From NCBI GenBank assembly GCA_045641165.1, contig JAZUGL010000009.1, positions 84,212-148,211 on the forward strand: 64,000 nt of DNA, given 5' to 3'. Positions 18,049 to 28,932 of this stretch are shown piece after piece. Each line of letters opens with the position of its first letter. Position 1 is the stretch's first letter. The position numbers and the translations under genes were made by a program. Under the pieces are notes generated by a model. That model was not told where the DNA came from. It did not search any database and saw only the letters and a program-made list of their open reading frames with translations. Source of the DNA: Hennigella sp045641165 (lineage in GTDB: Bacteria; Bacillota_I; Bacilli_A; Mycoplasmatales; Mycoplasmoidaceae).

Positions 18049-20247
18049 TTAGCTCATTACTCTCTTTAGAGCATTGTGAGAAGCAACTATAGTCTTTTTT
18101 CCATATGGTCTTTTAAAAACAATATCTAGCAGTTCACCATTAATAGCAGTTATTACGCCTGAACCAAAAACGGTGTGAACAACCACATCTCCAACTTTAA
18201 ATTGATATGTGTTTGTATAAACTTTGGATAAATCTATTTTTGGTTCAAATGCTTCAACTTTTATATTTGAATCATATCACTCCAAATCTCGGTCAGACAC
18301 TGATTGAGTTTTACTTAAAGCATTTTTATAATGTCTTATTTCTTTCAAAAATCTTGAAGGTTCAAAACTTCTATATCTTGAATAAGACCAAGAGTTATCT
18401 TTAGTACATGTAATAACTAAGTTATTAATTGCTCTTGTCATTGCTACATAAGCAATTCGTCTTTCTTCTTCTAAACCAGCTTTATCAAGCAAAGCATTAG
18501 GAGAAGGAATTACACCTTCATTGAAGTTGAAAATAAAGACTGTATCATATTCTTTTCCTTTGGCCATGTGAACAGTCATTAAATGAACAGATGGCGTATC
18601 TATTTTTCTTGTTTTTTCGGCAGAAGTATATAAACTAATTTCATTTAAATAATCAATGATTGTCCCATTTGGATTTTTATTTACAAATTCATTAATAGCT
18701 CGATCTAGTTCATCAATATTGTCTTTTCTATCTTCAATATCTGTTTCAGATTCTTCTAGATATTGAATATATTTAAGCTCATCCAACAAAGTTGGAATAG
18801 CCTTCCTTAAACCGTTTTTTTCAACTTTTTCTTTTAGGTCTTCTATTAGTTCGCAAAACTTTTTAATTTTGATTTTTGCTCCGTCTGAAATATCTTCAAC
18901 TTCATCAATATGGTGGATAGCATAAACAAAAGTTTTATTATTTTTTGAAGCTCAAGCAGAAACATCACTTACTGTATCTATGCCTATTGCTCGTCTTGGC
19001 ACATTAATAATACGCATTGCTGCCATATCATCTGGTTTATAAACCATCTTTAAAAAACTTATTAAATCTTTGATTTCTTTTCTTTGATAGAAATTAACAG
19101 AACCAAAAACAATATACGGAATACCATTAACCATTAATTTTTCTTCTATTAACTTAGAACAATAATTTGCTCGATACAAGATTAGTATTTCATCATATTT
19201 CTTCTTATATGTCTTAACAAAGCTATTAATTGTTCTACAAATAAAGTTTGCTTCATCATCATGATATGCACCGACATAAACATTTACTTCTGCTTCGGTT
19301 CTATTCATTGGGATTAATGTGTTTTCAAAATTATTTCTATTATTAGAAATCAAATTGTTTGCTGCTTTTAAAATATCAGCAGTAGAACGGTAGTTCAAAT
19401 CCAGTTTAATTACTTTTGTATGTTTAAAATGATTGTAGAAATCATCAAAAATTTCAGGATATGCACCACGCCATGTGTAAATTGTTTGATTTGGATCGCC
19501 AACAGCAAAAACATTATCTTGTTCATTAGCGATAAATTTAATAATTTCAAATTGTTTTAAGTTTGTATCTTGAAATTCATCAATTAATAAATAATCAAAT
19601 CTATCTCTTCATTTAATTCTTACATCTTCATGTTCTTTAAATAGTTTATGAACAAAATTAATTAAGTCTGAAAAGTCAACTTGATTGCTTGCTTTTAAAC
19701 GTTTTGAATACAAATTAAAGATTATTTGAGCTGCGTCAACATCATATTGGTCTGGCACTTCAAACATTCTTACTAAATCATACTTACTATGCTCAGCAAA
19801 ATCAATATCATCTAACTTGATTCTGTTAATAATGCTAGCAAATTTACTTGCCTTAACTTTAGTATTTAAACGATTATCTTTGATAATCGTTTTTATTAAA
19901 GCTTCTTGATCATCATCATCGATAATAGAAAAGTTTTTATCTCAACCCAACTTATCTATATCTTCTTTTAAAATACTTAGACAAGTAGAGTGATAAGTTT
20001 TAATTCATTTAGCATTACAATGAGGAATTATTTTGTTAATTCTATTTCTCATTTCTTCAGCAGCCTTGTTAGTGAAGGTAAAAGCTAGAATTCGATTAGG
20101 ATTAATTCCTAATTCAGATATTAAATAAGCAATTCTTTTTGTTAAAACTGTTGTTTTTCCAGTTCCTGCACCAGCAATAACTAGGGTTGGACCTTGTGTT
20201 GATTTAACGGCCTCTAATTGGTGATCATTTAATCCAGATAAATCCAT
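18049..20247 (-). CDS. pcrA: UvrD/PcrA-type superfamily 1 DNA helicase
   Basis: 3'-5' helicase for repair and replication restart. 732 aa, as usual for PcrA. Motifs in order: Q-motif LNDHQLEAV, Walker A AGAGTGKTT (27-35), motif Ia FTFTNKAAEEM, motif II LLIDEFQDTN, motif III VGDPNQTIYTWRGA, motif IV LDLNYRS, motif V LMTVHMAKGKEYDTVF and motif VI VAMTRA. The C-terminal part YQFKVGDVVVHTVFGSGVI is the tudor-like RNA-polymerase-binding region found in PcrA. It lies 3 nt after the RDD gene. Confidence 0.94.
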
Positions 20248-20250
20248 TGT

Positions 20251-21000
20251 TTACCCCAAATTATCTGTTTCTTCAAATGATCCAGCATTAATTTCGCCAG
20301 GAATACCGTAATTGATTCTTCTACTTCTAGATTTCTTTAAATTTGCATTTTTGTCAGGAATGTTGGTTGGGTTTAAATAGATTACAACAACATTACTGAA
20401 TTTATCATGGAATGCAGGTTTTTTATTTTTAAGACAAACACCAATAAATACAACAATAAGCATTATTATGCTTACATAATAGAAAGCAGCAAATACAAAA
20501 CCACCATAATAACTTGCTCAATCAGCAATTTCTGCTGCTGGTTTAATTGACATTACACCATATAACATAGAAACTGCAGACTCTTTTGGTAACAAACTAA
20601 GTGTTATTCCTAAAACAAAACTAATAAAACACATTATTTCTCAGATAAATAACTCGTGTTTAAAAATATTTATAGTGAAATTACTTAAAGGTAAAACGTT
20701 TACGTATTTTGTTCTTAATAATTTCATTGCTAGCGTTCAACCAGTTAGTCTTGGCAAAAATAACATTAATCCAAAGTATAAAACAACCATACAAAGAACA
20801 AAAGTAGCATATCTTCAAGGTTCAGCTGCCTGAATTTGATATCAGTCAAAACCGGGTTCAGTTGAAAATATTGCTAAACCAATTGCAAATATCATTAGTG
20901 ACAAAAATAAGGTATCTAATATCTTAGTAAAGATTCTTCTAGCTGCTGAAGCTAAAGGATATCTAACCATATCTGCTGCTTTTTTATTTGCCGTCAACAT
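20251..21000 (-). CDS. RDD-family membrane protein
   Basis: 249-aa protein with about four transmembrane segments. The N-terminal SAARRIFTKILDTLFLSL has the Arg...Asp pattern of the RDD family (transport or unknown function). The C-terminal 60 residues are hydrophilic and basic (KKSRSRRINYG). The start overlaps the end of the glycosyltransferase-like gene by 17 nt; GGAG lies 17 nt upstream. A partner role with the glycosyltransferase is possible but unproven. Confidence 0.7.
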
Positions 21001-21982
21001 TAGCTCTAACTTTAAAACTCCTTGAGTGAAGAGATTTTAGGACATGAAGTAATCTAGGTTTAAAATCTTTTACATAATTTAAATATTCTTTGTCATTAAG
21101 ATTCTTTTTTGAGTGTAATCATTTGTTATCACGCCATTTAGGGAAATTAGTACTTAAAAAAGATTCAACTCTATTTAGCATACTCTTAAGAGTTAAGAAT
21201 CTACCCTTATTAATTTCAAAGAATGTGTAAACAAAGTTTCTTGTTAAACCAATTAAAACCATGTATTCAATTTCATCTTTGTGTTCACTGAAAGGTTTTT
21301 CTTTTAATAACTTTGTTATTTCTTCACATTCTTCAAACAAATCCATTACATTAAATTGGTAAGTCTTTTTGCTTGAACCAAAACAAATTTGTCTACCAAT
21401 TGAATATCATTTTGGATTATTTTTAAATAACGAAATATAAAAATGTACTGGATATTGTTTGAATAACGGTTTAAATAGTTTATTTTTTTCTATATATTCT
21501 TTACTTAAAACTTTGTTATCAAAAAACAATAGTGGTCTAATGCAAAAATCGTCAGATAAAGTTTTTACATTAACAAATTCATCTTTGATGTAATAGTTTG
21601 GTACACCATAAAAACTAATAACATCAGCTGAAGTATGTTTTTCAATAAACTTGTTTATTGTTGAAATAAAATCCGGATTCAAAATAACGTTTGAATCAAA
21701 CATGTAAAAGTATTTAGTTTTTATTTTTGGCAAACAATAATTAAAAACATAACTGTCACCTAAACTTTCAGAGAAAACAATATGTTGAACATCATCTGCG
21801 TCAGAGAAATCAAATTTACTTAATGTTTCCTTATCAGCATACGAAGCACCAGATAAAGCAAAAATTATGTTAAAGCTTTTGTCTGTTTGTCTTTTAATAG
21901 AATCCAACGCTTTTTCAAGGGTTGCATTCTTTTTATTTATAGAAAAAACAAGAGTTAGATTAGCTTTTGTATTTTTGCTCAT
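20984..21982 (-). CDS. Glycosyltransferase-like (GT2 fold) protein
   Basis: 332-aa protein. Residues 8-110 look like a GT-A fold: NLTLVFSINKKNATLEKALDSIKRQTDKSFNII is the common start of family-2 enzymes, and MFDSNVILNPDF matches the DxD region although the second Asp is Asn. The C-terminal 200 residues are not recognised. It could add sugar to lipid or be a degenerate non-catalytic member. ATG 21982 is chosen over one 60 nt upstream because of AGGATGAGG just before it; it overlaps the upstream small gene by 23 nt. Confidence 0.62.
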
Positions 21983-22277
21983 CAGGAACCTCATCCTTTT
22001 TAACTTCTTGTTTTGTTTCTTTTTTATTAACCATACCACCAAAAAGTTCTTTTAAATCCTCAAGATTACCCAAACCATTTAATAATTCACTCGGATCTAA
22101 ATTTTTAAGAGCATCAAGAGATGGACCTTTAACAAAAGTAGTGACAATTTCTTTAACAAAATCATCAATATTTAAGGCTTTTGTAGGCATAAATTTAGAA
22201 TTTTTTGCTGCCTCAAATGCTTTAATTAATGCATCATATTCTTCTTGTGATAATTCAATAGAAATTTTCTTGTTCAT
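21960..22277 (-). CDS. Small conserved hypothetical protein
   Basis: 105 aa, unrecognised. Acidic N-terminal helix (IELSQEEYDALIKAFEAAKNS), a middle part rich in Leu and Asp, and a charged tail (KKETKQEVKKDEVPDEQ). No membrane segment or signal. First gene of the long minus-strand run, divergent from serS; a TATAAT lies 12 nt before its ATG. Cytoplasmic; function unknown. Confidence 0.65.
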   Translation of the reverse strand: MNKKISIELSQEEYDALIKAFEAAKNSKFMPTKALNIDDFVKEIVTTFVKGPSLDALKNLDPSELLNGLGNLEDLKELFGGMVNKKETKQEVKKDEVPDEQKYKS

Positions 22278-22352
22278 AGTTATTGATATATTATATAAAA
22301 AGCAATAGGTATTTTTTATATAATAAAAAATATATAAATTATAGAGATAGCC

Positions 22353-23645
22353 ATGCTAGATATTAATAAAATTCGTAAAGAATTAAAAACCGTTAAAGCT
22401 AAATTAGGAAGAAGAAGCCAAAGCTGACTTCCTTTAATTGATGAAATTGTTGATTTAGACGAACAATATCGTAAAACTTTAGCTAAACTTGAAGATTTAA
22501 ATGCGCAAAAAAACAACATTAGTAAACAAGTTGCTCAAGCCAAAATCAAGAAAGACGAAAAAGAAGCCAAGAAACTAATGTCGCAAGTTGGTAAGATCAA
22601 AACAACTTCGGCTGAATTGCAAAAAAAGAGTTCAACTCTTGAAACTAAACTTCAAGAAAAAATGCTTGGCATTCCTAATTTGCCTCATGATTCTGTTCCT
22701 ACTGGTAAAGACGAAACAGATAATAAAGAAATTAAAAAATGATCTACACCAACAAATTTTAAATTTAAAGCTAAAGCCCACTGAGACTTAGCTGTTGAAA
22801 ATGGTTTAGTAGATTTTGACCGTGCAGTTAAACTTACTGGAACAAGATTTACTTGCTATACAAAATATGGCGCAAAACTAATTAGAGCATTAATTCAATA
22901 TACACTTGATTCAAACTCTAATGCAGGATTTCAAGAAATGCTTCCAGCAGTTATTTTAAACTCAAAGAGTTTAACTGGAACTGGACAATTACCTAAATTT
23001 GAAGAGGATTTATTTAAATTAACTAATGGTTATTATTTATCTCCAACAGCAGAAGTTCAATTAACAAACTATTTCTCTAATGAAATTCTTCCTGAAAAGA
23101 AATTACCTATTAGATTTACAGCTGACACTTGTTGTTTTAGATCTGAAGCTGGTTCAGCTGGTAAAGATACTAAAGGTGTTATTAGACAACACCAATTCTA
23201 TAAAACAGAGATGGTTATTTTATCTAATCCACAAAATTCATATGAACAACACGAATATATGACAAGACAAGCAGAAAAATTACTTGAAGATTTAAACTTG
23301 CCTTATAGAAGAATTGTTCTTTGTACAGGTGATATGGGTTTTGGCAGTTGCAAAACTTATGATATTGAAGTATGATTGCCATCATACAACTCATATAAAG
23401 AAATTTCTAGTTGTTCAAACTGTGAAGATTTTCAAGCAAGAAGAATGAAACTTAGATTTAAAGATAAAGATGGTAAGAACCAATATGTTCACACTTTAAA
23501 CGGTTCAGGTCTTGCAATAGATAGATTGTGAGCTGCAGTAGTAGAAAACTACCAACAAGCTGACGGAAGTATTTTAATTCCAACTGCATTGCAAAAATAC
23601 ATGGGAGGCTTAAAGGTAATACCTCATGGCGACTGGAAAAAATAA
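22353..23645 (+). CDS. serS: Seryl-tRNA synthetase
   Basis: Charges tRNA-Ser. 430 aa, the normal size. An N-terminal coiled-coil arm (about 30-100) precedes the class II core: motif 2 region RFTADTCCFRSEAGSAGKDTKG and QFYKTEM, and motif 3 LNGSGLAIDR. GSGLA is followed by Trp encoded by TGA. No clear SD. The 3' end overlaps tmk by 20 nt. First gene of serS-tmk-holB-mnmE. Confidence 0.96.
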
Positions 23646-24300
23646 AAAACACAAAGGTTTATTTATTACTTTTGAAGGACCTGATGGTTCGGGCAAAACG
23701 ACAGTTATTCACCAAATATGTCGTATTTTGCTACGCAAATATCCTAACAAAGTTGTTACCACAAGAGAACCTGGCGGTAAAAATAATGCCATTGCAGAAG
23801 ATATTAGAAACATTATTTTAAATAAACTTGAATACAAAATTACTCCAATGACTGAAGCCCTTTTGTTTGCTGCAAGTAGATCACAACATGTAAGCGACTT
23901 CATCAAACCTAATCTTAAAGCCGGAAACATTGTTCTTTGTGACCGTTTTGTTCATTCATCAATTATTTATCAAGGTGTAGCTAGAGGTTTAGGTTTTGAA
24001 ACAATTAAAAACATTAACATTTATGCTACTCAAGGTATTAAACCTGATTTAACTTTTATTATTATGTTAGATCCACTAATAGCACAAAAAAGAATTAGAA
24101 GTAATTCTTCCAGAGAGTTTAACAGACTAGATAGAGAAGCTTTAGCAATGCACAAAAAAGTTTATAAAGGTTATCAAGACATGATTAAAAGATATCGTAA
24201 AGAGTTTGTAGTCATTAATGGCAACCAAACACTAGAAAAAGTTGTTGCTGATGTTTTAAAAGTCATTAATGCTAAAATTGCAAAGCATTATGGCAAATAA
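23626..24300 (+). CDS. tmk: Thymidylate kinase
   Basis: Phosphorylates dTMP to dTDP. 224 aa with P-loop FEGPDGSGKTT (16-26), TREPGG, and DRFVHSSIIYQG. The start ATG lies inside the end of serS with GGAGG about 15 nt upstream. No TGA codon is used. tmk followed by holB is a common Firmicutes pairing and also holds here (11-nt overlap). Confidence 0.95.
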   Translation: MATGKNKKHKGLFITFEGPDGSGKTTVIHQICRILLRKYPNKVVTTREPGGKNNAIAEDIRNIILNKLEYKITPMTEALLFAASRSQHVSDFIKPNLKAGNIVLCDRFVHSSIIYQGVARGLGFETIKNINIYATQGIKPDLTFIIMLDPLIAQKRIRSNSSREFNRLDREALAMHKKVYKGYQDMIKRYRKEFVVINGNQTLEKVVADVLKVINAKIAKHYGK

Positions 24301-25087
24301 TCTTTTTAATCAAAAAACTATTCCGCAAGCACTAATAGTTAGGCAAGCACCATTATCTAACTTTGATGCTTTCTTGAAGAAATATTTAAAATTTCTAATT
24401 TGTGATGAACACGGTTGTAACAAATGTATCTGATGTAAGAAAATTGATGCAAACCAATATTGTGATTTAGAAATTGCCGACGGGAAAACCCTAAAAAAAG
24501 ATTATTCTTCTTCTATCATTAAACGTTTTTACAATAGTGGAATTGAAGAAAAAAACATTAGAGTGTATGTGATAAAAAACATTGAATATGCTAGAAAAGA
24601 AATAGTTAATAGTCTTTTAAAATTTATTGAAGAACCACCAGTTGGTGTGTATGCTGTTTTTACCACAAGAAATTTTAATGCTATTATTCCAACAATTAGA
24701 AGCAGATGCTATAGCATTTATCTAGATAAAGATGATGAAATGATTGATGAAATTTTATCTTCTAAATCTTCTGATATAGAAATTAAAAATTTAGCAAAGA
24801 AATGTTTTTTTGATTTAGACGAATTAGATAAAAGATATTCAGAGTTTGAAGAATATTTTGATTTAGCTAAAAACTTAGGTTCTAAACAAAAATTAAATTT
24901 TGCAACAGATGGTCTAAATAGTTTTAAGAAAATGAATAAAGATCAAATCTCTTTGTTTATAGAAATTTGTAAACACATGTATAAAAAATCGGCCATGGAA
25001 TTAATTAATATTCAAGACAATTTGTATTTAAATACAAATAAAACACTGGTTTTTTGTAAAATCTTTGATTTGTTAGGAGCTAAATAA
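24290..25087 (+). CDS. holB: DNA polymerase III delta' subunit
   Basis: Clamp-loader subunit. 265 aa, shorter than the usual 300 or more. Contains the zinc module CDEHGCNKCIWCKKI region at about 38-52 (one Trp is TGA), IKNIEYARKEIVNSLLKFIEEPP and IRSRCYSIYL, typical of delta' proteins. No Walker A, as expected for delta'. Overlaps tmk by 11 nt and mnmE by one base. Confidence 0.88.
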
Positions 25088-26412
25088 TGAAAACAATAGT
25101 TGCTTTAGCTACAGCCCCATTAAATTGCGCTATCCATATCATCAGAGTTGCTGGTGATGATGCTTTTAAAATAGTTAATAAAGTTTGTAAGAAGAAAATA
25201 ATTAAAGAAGGTTATAAAATTGAAAGAAACACAATACTAGATGCAAACAAAAAACCAATCGATGATGTTTTAATTATGAAATTTGTTGCTCCTAGATCAT
25301 ATACAGGAGAAGACATTATTGAAATTAATTGCCATGGTGGTGTATTTATTGCAAGCAAAATAATTGAATTATTAATTAATGCTGGTGCACACTATGCTAA
25401 AAGAGGTGAATTTACCCAAAGAGCAGTTTTAAATGGAAAAATTGATTTGTTAAATGCTAATGGAATTAACAATTCAATTAGAGCAACAAATCTAAACGCT
25501 TTAATGGTTGCCCAAAACTCTGTTAATAACCAATTAACTAAAAAAATAAAATCATTTTTGGAAGAAATTTTTAAATTAATTGGAACTATAGAAGTAAATA
25601 TTGATTATCCAGAGTATGACGGCGTTGATAATGTTGATCACAAAACGCTTGTTAGTAGATTAACAGTATTAAATAAAAAATTGAATGAGCTTTTAGAACT
25701 CTCACAACTAAGTTACAAAATTAATGAAGGTTTTAATGTTGCATTAATTGGTGAACCAAATGTTGGTAAATCTAGTTTATTAAATAAACTAATTCATGAA
25801 AATAAAGCAATAGTTTCAAATATCCCCGGCACAACAAGAGACATTGTTGAAGGAAAAATTAATTACAAAAACTTAACATTTAATTTTGTTGATACTGCCG
25901 GAATTAGAACAAAAGCAAATGTAATTGAAGCTTTAGGTATCAAAAAAACATATCAACAACTTAACAAAGCTGATTTAATCCTTTTAGTTTTAGATTCATC
26001 AAAAGCACTTTCTAAAAATGAAAAGGCATTAATACAAAAAATTAAAAATAAAAACTATATTATTGTCTTAAACAAATCTGATTTAAAAAGAAAAAATAAA
26101 ACAAGTGGTTTCTTATTTTCTTGCAAGAAATCAAAAATTTCTACTCTTATGGATCAAATTGTTAAAAAAGTATATTCATCAGATTTTGCAAAATCGGACA
26201 TGGCTTATTTGCAAACAGCAGACCAAATTGGAACATTACAAAAAGCAATTAATAGTATTAACAAAGTTATTTCTCAAACCAAAAATAAAAAACCAATTGA
26301 TTTATTAGTTGAAAGTTTGCATGAATCATATCAAGATTTAAATATGTTAATTGGCAATGGTGACCTAGATTTCCTAGACAAATTGTTTGCTACATTTTGC
26401 GTCGGTAAATAA
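25087..26412 (+). CDS. mnmE: tRNA modification GTPase MnmE
   Basis: With MnmG it makes the cmnm5U34 modification in tRNA anticodons. 441 aa: N-terminal folate-binding domain (IALATAPLNCAIHIIRVAG), central GTPase domain with G1 GEPNVGKSS, G3 DTAG, G4 NKSD, and the C-terminal FCVGK (family FCIGK) with the catalytic Cys. No TGA codon. ATG overlaps the holB stop (TAATG). Confidence 0.95.
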   Translation: MKTIVALATAPLNCAIHIIRVAGDDAFKIVNKVCKKKIIKEGYKIERNTILDANKKPIDDVLIMKFVAPRSYTGEDIIEINCHGGVFIASKIIELLINAGAHYAKRGEFTQRAVLNGKIDLLNANGINNSIRATNLNALMVAQNSVNNQLTKKIKSFLEEIFKLIGTIEVNIDYPEYDGVDNVDHKTLVSRLTVLNKKLNELLELSQLSYKINEGFNVALIGEPNVGKSSLLNKLIHENKAIVSNIPGTTRDIVEGKINYKNLTFNFVDTAGIRTKANVIEALGIKKTYQQLNKADLILLVLDSSKALSKNEKALIQKIKNKNYIIVLNKSDLKRKNKTSGFLFSCKKSKISTLMDQIVKKVYSSDFAKSDMAYLQTADQIGTLQKAINSINKVISQTKNKKPIDLLVESLHESYQDLNMLIGNGDLDFLDKLFATFCVGK

Positions 26413-26416
26413 AAAC

Positions 26417-27007
26417 TTATTTTAAATTTACATATGCTTCTTTGAAATAATCACCAACAGAAAAGGAATTATCAAGTTCAATAATACCTTTTGAATCTTT
26501 AGAAATATTTAATTCACGGTAGCTACACAACATACCTTCAGACTTAAAACCCAAAAGCGAACCGGCAACAATTGCTTTGCCCCTAGGTAACATTGTTCCA
26601 TTTGTTGCAACAACAACTTTTAGACCTTGTTTACAATTAGGGGCACCACAAACTACATCTATTTTTTTAGATTTGATGTCAACAACACACTTATGCAAAT
26701 GAGTTCCCTTAATATCTTCACATTTTTCAATATATCCAACCCTAAAACCGTTGTCAAAATATGAAGATAAATTGGTTCCAACAACTTTTTCAATGTTTTT
26801 AACTAAATCATCAGTTGGAAACAATAAACCATCTTTCAAATTAGGTATATGTTTACTTGCATTTAAAATATTTACAAATTTAATTTGATTATTGTCATAA
26901 CCAACAACTATATCACCATTGGTTTTAATCTCACCAGTTTTACCCAATGATACATTAATAATTAATGTATCATTAAGAGTGTTTTTTTGATAAAATAAGT
27001 TAAGCAT
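26417..27007 (-). CDS. ytpR: YtpR-family tRNA-binding (EMAP/OB-fold) protein
   Basis: 196-aa protein related to the N-terminal tRNA-binding part of phenylalanyl-tRNA synthetase beta. The OB fold is seen in FRVGYIEKCEDIKGTHLHKCVVDI, VCGAPNCKQGLKVVVA, LPRGKAIVAGSLLGFKSEGMLCSYREL. Role not settled; binding of tRNA or other RNA is likely. Only 23 bp separate its ATG from that of the divergent degV gene, and a TATAAT at 27022-27017 is 9 nt from the ATG. Converges with mnmE, 4 nt between stops. Confidence 0.85.
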   Translation of the reverse strand: MLNLFYQKNTLNDTLIINVSLGKTGEIKTNGDIVVGYDNNQIKFVNILNASKHIPNLKDGLLFPTDDLVKNIEKVVGTNLSSYFDNGFRVGYIEKCEDIKGTHLHKCVVDIKSKKIDVVCGAPNCKQGLKVVVATNGTMLPRGKAIVAGSLLGFKSEGMLCSYRELNISKDSKGIIELDNSFSVGDYFKEAYVNLK

Positions 27008-27016
27008 ATTAAAAAA

Positions 27017-27024
27017 ATTATACT
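27017..27024. promoter_or_regulatory. Overlapping divergent -10 boxes of ytpR and degV
   Basis: ATTATACT contains TATACT for the plus strand (27019-27024, 6 nt before the degV ATG) and TATAAT for the minus strand (27022-27017, 9 nt before the ytpR ATG). The whole intergenic space is 23 bp, so -35 sites would lie inside the opposite genes. Confidence 0.6.
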
Positions 27025-27030
27025 TTAAAT

Positions 27031-27900
27031 ATGATAGGCTTAAATAACAAAAAAATTGGTTTTATTGTTGATTCTTCAAGCAACATCAAGAACAATCAAT
27101 TTGATGATGTTAAAGTTGTTCCGCTTGGTGTGACAATTAAAAGTGGCGATCAAATAAAAACTTACAAAGATGGCATAGATTTTTCCATTGTTGATTTGCA
27201 AAACGCTTTGTTGAATCAAAATGCAGATGTAAAAACATCACAAGCAGCAATGCCTGATATGCTAAAAGTTTGCAGCGAGATGTGCCCACAATACGATTAC
27301 GTTGTAGTTTTACCTATCCATAAAAATTTATCAAGTAACCTAAACACTTGAAAAATGCTAAAAGATGATTTCCCTAATCTTTGTGTTGCAATGTCATGCG
27401 ATATTACAATTAGTTTTGCTTGAACAATTGAAGAAATCAAAGATTTCTTGAAAAATAATGAATGTAACGAAGCAAACATTCAAAATTTTATAGATACACA
27501 AATATTACCTAAGCGTTTTGGTTTCTTAATGGTTGAAGATTTAACTCAATTATCTAAAGGCGGAAGAGTTAGTGGTATTAAAGCAGCACTAGCTAAGCTC
27601 TTTAAAATTTATCCAATCATTTTGTTTGATGGTAATGGACTAACTAATTTTGATAAAGCAAAAAACAACGAATCATTCTTTCAAATTGTTGATAGATATC
27701 ACAATGAAAAATATCCAGGCACAAAAGTTGTAAGAACATTCTTAGCTGTTCCTCCAGGTTATGATAGTTTAGCTAAACAATACATATCAGATTATCAATC
27801 ACATTATGGTAACCAACCATATGACGAAACAACATTCCCAGTAGTTGTCATTTGCCACACAGGGCTTAAACACGTTGCAATCTACTTTGAAGTAAAATAA
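27031..27900 (+). CDS. DegV-family (FakB-like) fatty-acid-binding protein
   Basis: 289-aa protein of the DegV fold. Such proteins hold a fatty acid for phosphorylation by FakA, encoded at 58.2-59.9 kb here. Family features: KIGFIVDSSSNI at the start, VKTSQAAMPDM (the TSxPS-like ligand loop), VLPIHKNLSSNLNTW and VEDLTQLSKGGRVSG. TGA is Trp at two positions. Probably a leaderless mRNA. Followed by a terminator. Confidence 0.9.
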
Positions 27901-27901
27901 A

Positions 27902-27926
27902 AAGAACACCGTTAGGTGTCCTTTTT
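27902..27926. terminator. Intrinsic terminator between degV and the Trp-rich gene
   Basis: AGAACACC-GTTA-GGTGTCCT stem with one mismatch and TTTTTCTT after it; placed between two convergent genes and usable by both. Confidence 0.7.
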
Positions 27927-27940
27927 CTTAAAATAGCAAA

Positions 27941-28264
27941 TTATTTAGCTGCTGCTTTTCTTTCGTTGATTTTTTGTTTTCTAATTTCTACTTTTTCCAA
28001 GAATTCAATATATTCTTTCTTGTTAGGCATAAATCATTCAGCAGGTGTAGAAGATTGAGCGTATGCATTACACTTTTTAGCTCATGCTTTTCTTCTAATT
28101 TCGTTGTCTTTTTCCTTTTGAGCTGGTCAGAATCATTCAGGGATATTATTTTTATCGTTGTATGTTTCTTGTTTTTGAGCTCAACGGATTTTTCTAAATT
28201 CTTCTCATTCAGTTTGAGTGAATTTTTTAATTTGAGCTGATGTGTAAGATAAATTATTTTTCAT
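27941..28264 (-). CDS. Small Trp-rich repeat protein; all six Trp are UGA
   Basis: 107-aa soluble, basic protein that is invisible under the standard code. It has Trp at 20, 28, 44, 46, 61 and 77, every one encoded by TGA. Two copies of a 33-residue unit are seen: W-A-x-K-x3-Y-x6-P-E-W-F-x-P at 28-47 and W-A-x-K-x3-Y-x6-A-E-W-F-x-P at 61-80. SD CGGAG is present before ATG, and a C-terminal KINERKAAAK tail. No signal or membrane segment. I do not recognise the family. The repeat suggests a binding module. Confidence 0.72.
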
Positions 28265-28367
28265 TTCTATCATTCTCCGTTATTTGAGTTTTGCTATATA
28301 TTATATATTATAGATATAGGGCAACCGTGCTTTTTTCTTTTACTTACTACGTAAGTAATAAATAATA

Positions 28368-28925
28368 TTATCTAGAAGAATCAAAGAAATTTAAATCTTC
28401 ATCACTAACGTTAAAGTCAACTTCTTCAATAGGCGGAAGATCTTTTAAAGACTTAATTCCAAACAATTCAAAAAACTTTTGAGTTACACCATACAAGTAT
28501 GGGTTTCCTGGGGTTTCTGCACGACCTAAATTTTCCACTAAACCTAGTTCAACTAATCTATCAACTGCAAAAGATGGATCCATATTTCTAATTTCTTCTA
28601 TCTTAGTTCTTGTACATGGTTGGTTATAAGCAATAATAGCTAATGTTTCTAACAAAGCAGGAGTTAAAGGATTTTTAGCTTTGACATTAACTAATTTAGC
28701 TAAAGCATTAAAATTAGATTCCTTTGTTAAAAGATAATATTTATCACCGAAAACTTTTACACAAAGACCACATTCTTCATCTTTAGACATTTTAGTAGCA
28801 ATATCTTTTAGATATTGTTTGATTTCATTAGTTGGAATATCTAATACTTTTTTAATTGCAGAAAGTTCAATACCTTCTGCACCCATTGTATAAAGAATAG
28901 ATTCGATAATAGATTTATGATTCAT
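28368..28925 (-). CDS. scpB: Segregation and condensation protein B
   Basis: Kleisin-associated winged-helix protein of the SMC-ScpAB condensin. 185 aa. Typical pieces: IIESILYTMGAEGIELSAIKKVL near the N-terminus, LLETLAIIAYNQPCTRTKIEEIRNM in the second winged helix, and VDRLVELGLVENLGRAETPGNPYLYG. 7 nt after scpA. SMC itself is at 53.6-56.5 kb. Confidence 0.95.
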   Translation of the reverse strand: MNHKSIIESILYTMGAEGIELSAIKKVLDIPTNEIKQYLKDIATKMSKDEECGLCVKVFGDKYYLLTKESNFNALAKLVNVKAKNPLTPALLETLAIIAYNQPCTRTKIEEIRNMDPSFAVDRLVELGLVENLGRAETPGNPYLYGVTQKFFELFGIKSLKDLPPIEEVDFNVSDEDLNFFDSSR

Positions 28926-28932
28926 ACTACTC

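Noticed and set aside
28340..28358. TTACTTAC-TAC-GTAAGTAA inverted repeat after scpB considered as terminator
   Set aside because: No T-run follows on either strand; role left open.
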